Shown one piece after another: positions 56,605 through 64,000 of a DNA stretch of 64,000 bases. Source of the stretch: Anodontia alba. Its lineage: Eukaryota; Mollusca; Bivalvia; Lucinida; Lucinidae. Position numbers and translations under genes: made by a program. The stretch is taken from assembly GCA_964016985.1 (NCBI GenBank), contig OZ024826.1, positions 2,595,552 to 2,659,551 of the forward strand, in the 5' to 3' direction. The number at the start of each line of letters is the position of its first letter. Within the stretch, counting starts at the first letter, position 1. The notes under the pieces are model-generated. The model made no database searches and had not been told where the DNA came from. It saw only the letters and a list, made by a program, of their open reading frames with translations.

Positions 56605-57470
56605 TAAGTCTCCACAACAAAGTGGGGAGACTTATTGTTTTTGCTATGTTTCTTCTGCTTCTTCTTCTCATTCTACTTCTACTTCTGTTTCTTTCTGCCC
56701 AAATTTTGTCCAGATGAGTTCTCAGTAACCACTTGATGGATTGTTCTGAAATTTGGGGATATGACAGATATGGGCTATGAAGTTTTGGAAGAGGGTTTTA
56801 AAATTCAAAATGGCAGACTCAAAGGCCCCCCCTGGGGGCATGTCCAAATCCGCCCATTTTTTGTCTGGACAAGTTCTCAGTAACCACTGGATGAATTGTT
56901 CTGAAATTTTGGGAAATGATAGATATCGATATGAAGTTTTGCAAGAGGGTTTCAAAGGGCCCAAGGGGAGTGGGATGCCCCACCACTTTATAAAAGGCTT
57001 AATATCTCAGAAACTGTTCAGATCCCCACCCCTAAATCGTGTATTTGTTCCTTATGATAAGACATATCCGATGACACCAATTAGGGGTCCGCCGGGGGTA
57101 TGCCCCACCACCTTCAATTCATATAAGGCTTAATATCTCAGAAACCATTCAGAACCCTACCACTAAACCATATATATTGTTATTTCTTTTGATAAGACTC
57201 ATTCAGTGACACCAACTATAGTGCCTCACCACCCCCAGTTCATATAGGGCTTAATAGCTCAGGAACCATTCAGAACCCCACCCATAAACCATACATATTG
57301 TTCCTTATGATAAGAAGCATTCAGTGACACTGACCGTGGGTCCCTTGGGTATGCCCAGCCCCCTCCAGTTTATATAAGAAACCATTCTGAGCCCCATTCC
57401 TAAACCACATATATTGTTGTCCTTTAGGATAAGACGCATTCAGTGACACCGACCATGGTCGTACATGTGA
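56605..57470. repeat. Element with hairpin start and 125-bp tandem units
   Basis: Starts with the hairpin AAGTCTCCACAACAAAGTGG-GGAGACTT. Two 130-bp units follow with TTTTTGTCTGGACAAGTTCT-CAGTAACCACTGGATG, then three to four units of about 125 bp with AGGCTTAATATCTCAGAAAC, ATTGTTCCTTATGATAAGA and GGTATGCCCCACCACC. Layout resembles the 48160 element. No gene. Confidence 0.6.
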
Positions 57471-58534
57471 TATTTTCTGGGACACAAAGTGGGAGATCTG
57501 CAATTTTTAGGAGGGAGATCCTGGTCTAAAAGAGGGAGTTTTTTTCGTGGCCCTAAATATTCAGTTTTAGTAACAAAATCTGTTTTTTGTCATACTGTAC
57601 CATTGTAAAATGTTTTAATTGTCAATGTATGGTGGCTATGGTCATTGAATAATGTTAGTTCCTTTTGTATAACATGTTCACCCTTCAATTGTCCATGTAT
57701 GATTGAAATACTGTTGAAAGGCTATAACCATATATAATATTCACCTTTTTATGAACCATATTCATCCTTTCATTGTCTTGATCAATGGTCCAATGTCCAT
57801 GTATAATTGAAATACTGTTGAAAAGCTATAACCATATATGATATCGGTATACTTTTTGCAGCTCCTGCCGTCCTGGCTATTGCTTATCTGTCTTTGCTGC
57901 AACTTTGTCATTTTTTTATATGTGGGAGACAACTCTAACGGCCTGAGAGGACACCATTTACTTCATCAACAAAAGTACCTTGCTGCTTATGCCACTGACC
58001 AAAACAGTGACTGACGCATCCTCGCAGTCAATTCGCAGGATCTATGTAATTTGTAAAACTGATTCTGAAGAGCCCAAAAAACAAATCAGAATTCCATGTT
58101 TTTAAGCACAATTTGATCTGGGTCTCTGTATTTTGCACAGGTTATAAGGTACAATTTTCCTTGTTGCTATCCTGAAAATTGTGCAGATGGTCATTAAATA
58201 CTGAAACCAAAAAAAAGGTATCTTACAGATTCTAAAAAAAGAAAAAAAAAAAAAAAGGCAAAAATAGGGCAGGGTGTCACATCCACATATTCCGATCAGT
58301 GATTCTGTTAGTGGACAATGAAGGCCATATTTAGACTGTGCACCTGGTTTGACACAGGTCATTATATGTAAACTGTATATATGGACAAGTTTACTGACCA
58401 TTACTTCAGATAAGGAATACTGAAATTACATTGCAAATCATGGGAATCTTAAGCTATGTCATGTTCAGTAAACATTCTTCTGTTTATAATCTCCATACTG
58501 CATTGCTCCAAATTAGCCACCTTTTCTAACAAAA
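57471..58534. other. Intergenic, no gene seen
   Basis: A weak duplication: TTGTCCATGTATGATTGAAA-TACTGTTGAAAGGCTATAAC at 57693 and a similar phrase at 57796. A-run at 58230-58256. Open frames lack motifs. Confidence 0.35.
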
Positions 58535-58755
58535 GTACGGTAAATGTCCTAAAATTTTGTACACCTAAGTGTCTGACAAATTTGCATATGCAAACAGTGC
58601 AGACCCAGATCAGACTGCTCCTTCAGGAGCAGTCTGATCAGTCTACACTGTTAGCCATTCCACTAAGTATTTTAAGAAACAACTGTACATGAAGCAAAAA
58701 TTATGCCCAAAAAGTGTGGAATACACTGTAAAGTGTTCAAAATTCTAGGACATTT
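58535..58755. mobile_element. Hairpin MITE, family F
   Basis: AAATGTCCTAAAATTTTGTA and TTCTAGGACATTTAG are inverted ends; hairpin ATCAGACTGCTCCTTCAGGA-GCAGTCTGAT. Confidence 0.75.
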
Positions 58756-58759
58756 AGCA

Positions 58760-58875
58760 GACGTATTTTTCTTATTTCTCCCTTAAAACATATGTTGTGG
58801 GTTACTCAGAAGTTTTTGGGGAAAAATAAGAAAAATGCTTGTGTGGATACCTCTCTTATCTGGAGCTTTGTGAGC
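58760..58875. mobile_element. Family B MITE with deleted hairpin tip
   Basis: AACATATGTTGTGGGTTACT runs directly into CAGAAGTTTTTGGGGAAAAA-TAAGAAAAAT. Most of the right arm is lost. Confidence 0.5.
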
Positions 58876-58929
58876 TTAGTTCCTGTCACACTTTAATATT
58901 TACTAGAAATATCTGATAACTGGGGTAGC

Positions 58930-59450
58930 ATATTTCCCTTAATATGGAACACCTTATCACATTTGTTCTAAAATTAGAACAACTAAATTTTGTGACCTGT
59001 TCATGTTCATATGTGCCAAACTGTGTAGACCCTGATAGACATTTTAAGGCATCTGATCAAGGTCTCCCCTTTGCTCAGGCCAGTACACAGGTAAATATGG
59101 TATGTATTAAAAATGCAAAACCTCTGCCTAGTCATTGTTATTTGTATATGTTATTTTGTAATTTTTTTCTGTACCATACTACAGATATGAAGAAAAATCC
59201 TACATTTGCCAGCTGTTTTGGTCGAAATTCCACATGGAAAAGAAGCACAGAATAGTGAAGATTCAAACTAAACTGTGCATTCTTTTCAGATTCTTCACTA
59301 CTTGTTATATATTCTAATATGATCCATATATTGTTTACCATGTTTTACCATATTTGGAAAGATAGGCCTGAGTAAATAGTTTAGACCCAGATCAGATATA
59401 TCTGATAAGGGTCTGCACTGTTTGCCACTCATCCAACAGTGTAGAACCAA
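58930..59450. mobile_element. Family E MITE pieces (two)
   Basis: First hairpin 59015-59075 (CTGTGTAGACCCTGATAGAC / CTGATCAAGGTCTCC), second 59365-59430 (AATAGTTTAGACCCAGATCA / GATAAGGGTCTGCACTG). Confidence 0.5.
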
Positions 59451-59643
59451 ATCAAAATGCTTCCAATTGTCAACAGTGTTTGCTAGGACTTTCTAGAAGC
59501 ATCACCGGGAAGTCAAATTAATCTTAACTTTATGAATAAGTTGGTAAGGATTGTCCCAAACCATGTGACAGTGTTGCGGCCCTTGAAAGTGTATCTATTC
59601 AATGATTTGTATGACATATTAACCTTGGTCATGTTGAATAAAT

Positions 59644-59854
59644 TATCCCTTGTCCTGCTGAAACCGGATATATCCTGTTTTGCAAAAAGTGTAGATCCAG
59701 ATCAGTTGGCTTCTGAAGAAGCCAACTGATCTGGATCTGCACTGTTTGCCATCAAGTATGCAAATTTATAACAAAAATCTGGATCAAGTTATCTGATTGG
59801 CTGAAAATTAGAAGTGGGTGTGGCTTCTTAATTTATTCAGCAGGACAAGGGTTA
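59644..59854. mobile_element. Hairpin MITE, family D
   Basis: Complete, with a stray partial left end (AACCTTGGTCATGTTGAATA) just outside at 59620, suggesting a nested or tandem insertion. Confidence 0.75.
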
Positions 59855-59949
59855 AGATGCAAATAGTGCAGGCCCAAAGCAAACTGCTCATTTAGGAAAA
59901 GTTTTGATCAGGGTCTACTCTTTGCCATTCAATTAGCAAGTTTTTGACA

Positions 59950-60420
59950 TATCATCAAAGTAGTTAAATGGATTTGTGTGATTTTAGGTTGGAATATTTG
60001 GGGTACTTACGATAACCAATATACAAACTAAAACAATGAAACCTATTTTGCATATTTCTGTGGTCTAGTAAAGGTTAGATTTAATACCTTAACTAGAACT
60101 CTAGGTGGAATGTCCAATTTGGTTTAAAGTGTTACAGAATCAAACTGTGTACAGATAAACATGAAGATAAACAGAACCAAGAATGTTGCAGTAGGTAACT
60201 TGCTGACTAAACATCTTGCAAATTCTGACAGGCAACTGGGTTTTGCAGTATCCATGTTAAATTATTTGTCCATTTCCAGATCGATTTCAGTGAGGGACTC
60301 GCTCAAAATTAGTAACTCCTGGAAGTCCCGAAGGACAGTGCACTGGAAAGTCAATGAAACAAACATCTAAAAAGTTGCTTTTGGAAACAAAGAACACACT
60401 AAAAAAAGAAAACAGAAAAA
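59950..60420. other. Intergenic, no gene seen
   Basis: The phrase GTTGCTTTTGGAAACAAAGA near 60373 recurs at 63977 (GTTGCCTTTGGAAACAAAGA), marking an unnamed repeat cut by the window end. Confidence 0.35.
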
Positions 60421-60434
60421 TTCAGACTCAATTT

Positions 60435-60628
60435 TATTAACCTTTACCACTCTCGGAACTAACTCAGCAGACAAAAAATTGGAAATATTTTTCTTAGTTT
60501 TCCCAGGAAACAGATCCATAGGAGACAATTTGCATGAAATGTTCAATCCTGTTTTCTGGGAAAAGTAAGAAAAATATTTCAAAATGTCGTCTGCTGTACA
60601 TTTTACCTAGAGTGCTAAGCATTAAAGC
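60435..60628. mobile_element. Foldback repeat, family I (complete)
   Basis: Inverted shoulders GCAGACAAAAAATTGGAAAT and ATTTCAAAATGTCGTCTGCT, inner TTTTCCCAGGAAACAG / CTGTTTTCTGGGAAAA. The outer TTAACCTTTACCACTC and GAGTGCTAAGCATTAA also pair. Confidence 0.65.
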
Positions 60629-61155
60629 TCTTCATATGCGATAATGTACTTTGAGAGGCAACATACGAGAGTCAGATATAAGTCATGTTTCAGACTGTAC
60701 CTAAATATCAGACATTTATACAGTGTTGTTCAATTCATTTTATTGATTCAACTTCATTTTCGTTGCATGCAGTAATGTACCTGCTAGAATTTGTAAAGCA
60801 AACTCTAGGCCAAGCTGTGTAGATGTGTGGCTCGTCTGGATCATAGCTCGAGATAAGGTGCTTTTTCAGCCAAACCACATTGATATTTTTTTTAGATCTC
60901 CACAAAAACATATGTTGTGGGTACCCATTAGATGCACCTCATTGATGACATGTTCATTACGAAAACACGCCTGTTCAAATATATTGAGAATTTTACCACC
61001 AAAAAATGAAAAACTTTCAGATGAAAAATTCTGGTAGTTTTCATATTTCTGCTAAGAACATAGATCATGGGTACTTGTTAGAACTGCCTCAGCAAATCGG
61101 TTCTAACAAGTACCCACAATCTATGTTTTTGAGCAGAATTAAGAAAATTAATGTA

Positions 61156-61776
61156 CGAGGGGCGTTCATTTAATGTTGTCATTAGGGTTCTACAGGGCAC
61201 GTTATGAATCCCATTCACATTTCATTTACTTCAAACCTTCGAAGTTCTCTCTTGATGGAAACACACTTTTCAAGTCAAACTCAATTCTGTAAAGGCAGAG
61301 AAGTAGGCCTTTTTAGGTATACCCTGAAGACACTGGTAAATTGCACTAACAAGTACACTTTGGGACTCACAACGATGACCAGAAAGGGTTTTCTTTAGTA
61401 AAGGAAACAAGAAAAAGTCGCAGGGACTAAGGTCTGGCGAATAAGGTGGATGAGAGAGCTGAACTACCTTTTCCTCTTTCAAGAAGTCTTGGAGAAGAAC
61501 ACACTTGTGAGCAGGTGCTTTGTCATGGATAAGACACAGACCTCTTAAACCGGTTGCAGGTCTACGTTTTTCATTTTGCATACACTAAGGGTTGAGTGTA
61601 TATGACCGAACCAACTTGAACGTTCAATAACTTTTGAAAGACTGAACGGATTAGACCAAAATTTCATCCTATTGTAGAAAATCACTCCCCTGTGAAATCA
61701 ATACAGTTTCCATGTGCTCCTTACAGCCACACGGTATGTTAGGCCATTAGTGACACAATTAAATGAATGCCCCTCG
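61156..61776 (-). mobile_element. Mariner transposon, internally deleted
   Basis: Inverted ends CGAGGGGCGTTCATTTAA and TTAAATGAATGCCCCTCG, with TA on both sides (61154-61155, 61777-61778). 621 bp, about half the 1.3 kb of a full mariner. Confidence 0.85.
61270..61581 (-). pseudogene. Mariner transposase, C-terminal fragment
   Basis: Encodes CLIHDKAPAHKCVLLQDFLK, HPPYSPDLSPCDFFLFPLLK and KTLSGHRCES. This includes the YSPDLSPCDFFLFP block around the third catalytic Asp of mariner DD34D transposases and the H-D-K/N-A-P-A-H block with the second Asp. The N-terminal DNA-binding part and first Asp are deleted, so it cannot be active. Confidence 0.85.
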
Positions 61777-61988
61777 TACACCCGTGTAAACCCAGTTAAA
61801 CTGTATAAAAGTGAGGTTTAAGAGGGGTCAAAACTATATAGGAGTGTTTTCGTGATGTTATGGAGAAATAAGAAAATATTTACCTACTAACCCCTTATTT
61901 TCTGAAGCTGTGTTTGGGTCTTTGATGTTTATTAACCCATTTACGTCAAGTGGACTCTTCTATCACAACTATTTGGACCTGTCTGTGT

Positions 61989-62192
61989 TTAACCCTTGTC
62001 CTGCTGAATAAATTAAGATGCCACACCCTTTTCAAATTTTCAACCAATCAGATTACTTGATCCTGATTGTTGATATAAATTCACATACTGAATTGCAAAC
62101 AGTGCAGATCCAGATTAGTTGGCTTCCAACTGATCTGGATCTACACTGTTTGCAAAGGCAGGGTATATCAGTGTTCAGCATGACAAGGGTTA
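61989..62192. mobile_element. Hairpin MITE, family D
   Basis: TTAACCCTTGTCCTGCTGAA to CAGCATGACAAGGGTTAA; hairpin centre shortened to GTTGGCTTCCAAC. Confidence 0.75.
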
Positions 62193-62224
62193 ATAGATAG
62201 GTATCTGATTAATTTTTGTTATAG

Positions 62225-62530
62225 CTATGTTTTATAGCTATTCCTGTATTTAATGCAAACAGCGATGATCCTGATCAGTTGCTGCTGATTTGGGTCTGCA
62301 CTGTTTGCCAATTACCTATTTAGTGTTTTCTCGACTATGATAGAATGAAGCTGTTCCTTTGCCCTTAGTAGACATAAAAGTTACCATAGTTACCCTAACT
62401 TATTTTAACCACATAGAGTGTCTAAATTGTTATAATGGAATGGCAAACAGTGTAGACCTTAATTATACTGCTCCTTTAAGAGCAATTTGATCTTGGTCTA
62501 GACTGTTTGCTCAGGTATATCAGATTCTGT
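62225..62530. mobile_element. Family E/F hairpins (two)
   Basis: First 62253-62310 (GCAAACAGCGATGATCCTGA / GGGTCTGCACTGTTTGC), second 62443-62513 (GGCAAACAGTGTAGACCTTA / GGTCTAGACTGTTTGCTCAG). Confidence 0.55.
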
Positions 62531-62554
62531 CATAGCTACAGATAAGAGAGGATA

Positions 62555-62695
62555 TCCATGCAAGGTTTTTCTTAATTGTCATTGAAAACATACGTTGTGG
62601 ATACTCATTAGAAGCACCTTGTTTTCAGATAAGAAAAATATAAATATTTTTTATATGAAAAAAATAACCCTTATCTGGAGCTATGTTCTGTCCAA
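62555..62695. mobile_element. Foldback MITE, family B (half)
   Basis: AACATACGTTGTGGATACTC-ATTAGAAGCACCTTG, then deletion of the right arm. The tail AACCCTTATCTGGAGCTATG is kept. Confidence 0.5.
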
Positions 62696-63320
62696 ATAGT
62701 AAAGAAAAGTACAATAGTCATGTTGTTATAGTAAAAGTTATTGACAATTGGTGTCTGCAAGAGTAAATAAAAAGTGTGATGCTATCTATATACATGTATT
62801 ACTTTATTTTGTTGCTCTCCTAAATTCTTGAAACTTTGTCATTCCAGTCTTCAGAACATCTTAACATTTACAGATTTATAAGCAACATAAATTGTATTTT
62901 CAATGTTTCTTTCTTCTTTTTAATATGTATCCTAACACAGCATGCCTGTATAGGCATTGGAAAACAAAACTGTTTAATTCTGCCACAAAGTCACTGGGTG
63001 GAAGAGCTCAATGAAAAAGCAGCCAATTTATGAGGTTTCACGTCATTTGTCATTTCCTTGACGTTAGATGGTGTAATGGCCTTTTCTGACATCAGATACA
63101 TTATAAAAACAGGCATATGCATGTTACAGTCAAAGTGTTGGTGGATTCCTTCAAACAAGGGCAGAAATTTGCAAATTTTGAAGGAAACAACAGCATTTTT
63201 GTCCAATTTTAGTGTTAGAAAAAAAAAAAACAGATCAGCTCTAGCCTGACATTTGTTGAGTAATAAATCTCTGCTTGGCGTTTTAAGTAGATTCATCACT
63301 CAAATTGCACATTCATCAAG
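62696..63320. other. Intergenic, no gene seen
   Basis: Open frames on both strands at 62836-63299 have no recognisable motif. Confidence 0.3.
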
Positions 63321-63321
63321 A

Positions 63322-63632
63322 GAACATGCCTGTTTAATGATGACCCCTTAAACCCCACTTTTATACAGTAAAACTGGGGTTTACAGGGATATACATTATT
63401 TTTCTTATTTTTGCTTGATAACATAGATTGTAGGTACAAAGTTTGACAAACATCAAAAGAATTATTCTACGGTAGCGAAAGAATGCTTATGTCTCACCGA
63501 GGCAGTTCTAACGAGTACCCACAATCTATGTTTTGTACAGAAATATGAAATATATCAGAGTTTTTATCTGAAAACTTTCAGTTTTTGGTGATGAAATTTT
63601 CAATATATTTGAATAGGCATGGTTTCGTAATG
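63322..63632. mobile_element. Foldback MITE, family A (reverse orientation)
   Basis: AACATGCCTGTTTAATGATG at the left, ACCCCTTAAACCCCAC, hairpin arms interrupted by about 55 bp (63438-63492), and right end TTGAATAGGCATGGTTTCGT. Confidence 0.65.
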
Positions 63633-63649
63633 TCTACAAATCACTGCTA

Positions 63650-63860
63650 GAGCTGATCTATTTGAACAGCAGCCTCTGAAAATGCACTGGTATTTTCAGA
63701 TATGCACCTAGCAAAGATTCAGATCAGCCTGCCCATTCACATAGTCTGATCAGAATCTGTCTTGGGCACATTTTAGATAGCCAAAAATGCAGAGTTTCTG
63801 ATCAGACTGGGCAGATGTGCAGGCTGATTTGAGTCTTCATTGGGCACACATCAGAAGGTA
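63650..63860. repeat. Inverted repeat with AGATTCAGATCAGCCTGCCC
   Basis: GCACCTAGCAAAGATTCAGA-TCAGCCTGCCC and GGGCAGATGTGCAGGCTGAT, plus GTCTGATCAGAATC and CTGATCAGACTG, form a loose foldback with GGGCACA phrases. Not one of families A-I. Confidence 0.4.
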
Positions 63861-64000
63861 CATTTTCTCATGTTGAGGCTCATTTCTTAAATACATCAAA
63901 GCAAACAAGGTTCTCATGATTTACTTTGTGCTGTATTTTAATCAAAGTATTCCAAGAGACAATAAAAATCTTAAAGGTTGCCTTTGGAAACAAAGAATAC

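Larger units (their letters stand above)
60890..61885. mobile_element. Three-level nest: mariner inside family A MITE inside family B MITE
   Basis: The family B left arm (60895-60950) is resumed by TTATGGAGAAATAAG at about 61858. Family A spans 60955-61858 with its hairpin at 61045-61140. The mariner splits A at 61156-61776. Confidence 0.65.

Noticed and set aside
62836..63299. Overlapping frames of 63-102 residues on both strands
   Set aside because: No motifs, no splice context and mutual overlap; more likely chance frames.

Overview
This is eukaryotic nuclear DNA: AT-rich, split genes with GT/AG introns, microsatellites and a very dense load of mobile elements. The best guess for the host is a bivalve mollusc, probably a clam. 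The reasons are a Naiad-type Penelope-like retroelement whose reading frame carries several in-frame TGA codons (a form described from clams), and many short hairpin MITEs of a kind common in bivalves. The species cannot be named from the sequence.

Layout. 1-4.5 kb: foldback MITEs, two or three plus-strand exons of an unrecognised acidic protein (1035-1238, 1974-2153, 2721-2851), and on the minus strand the first coding exon of an ING (inhibitor of growth) family gene (4246-4390). 5.16-6.45 kb: a diverged satellite of about 77 bp. 7.4-22 kb: a graveyard of Naiad and LINE pieces. One nearly complete Naiad (7586-11400, minus) has an N-terminal zinc-binding GIY-YIG endonuclease, a CxC-type linker and a reverse transcriptase with YLDD. 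At least a dozen 5'-truncated Naiad pieces lie in tandem and inverted order around it, mixed with LINE 3' fragments.

22.58-54.15 kb: one complete 13-exon gene on the plus strand, mitochondrial cysteinyl-tRNA synthetase (CARS2-like). All splice phases agree, the product is 621 residues, and the HIGH, KMSKS and zinc-ligand motifs are present. Its introns hold a Ty3/gypsy remnant, a 161-bp satellite, a hAT-like element with a 7-bp target duplication, a pogo/Tigger-like element, tRNA-derived SINEs and dozens of hairpin MITEs in at least seven families. 54.2-64 kb: intergenic, with a second pogo-like copy, more MITEs and a mariner nested in a MITE that is itself nested in another MITE.

The most interesting system is the Naiad. 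Six in-frame stops in its main copy are all TGA, and most fall where the family has cysteine, including the zinc-binding and CxC positions. A conserved hairpin with SECIS features (AUGA, apical AA, UGA) recurs in six copies and overlaps the end of the reading frame. This fits a retrotransposon polyprotein that uses several selenocysteines. The placement of the SECIS-like hairpin across the stop codon, and a hydrophobic open frame just downstream, are by-eye observations that need computation.
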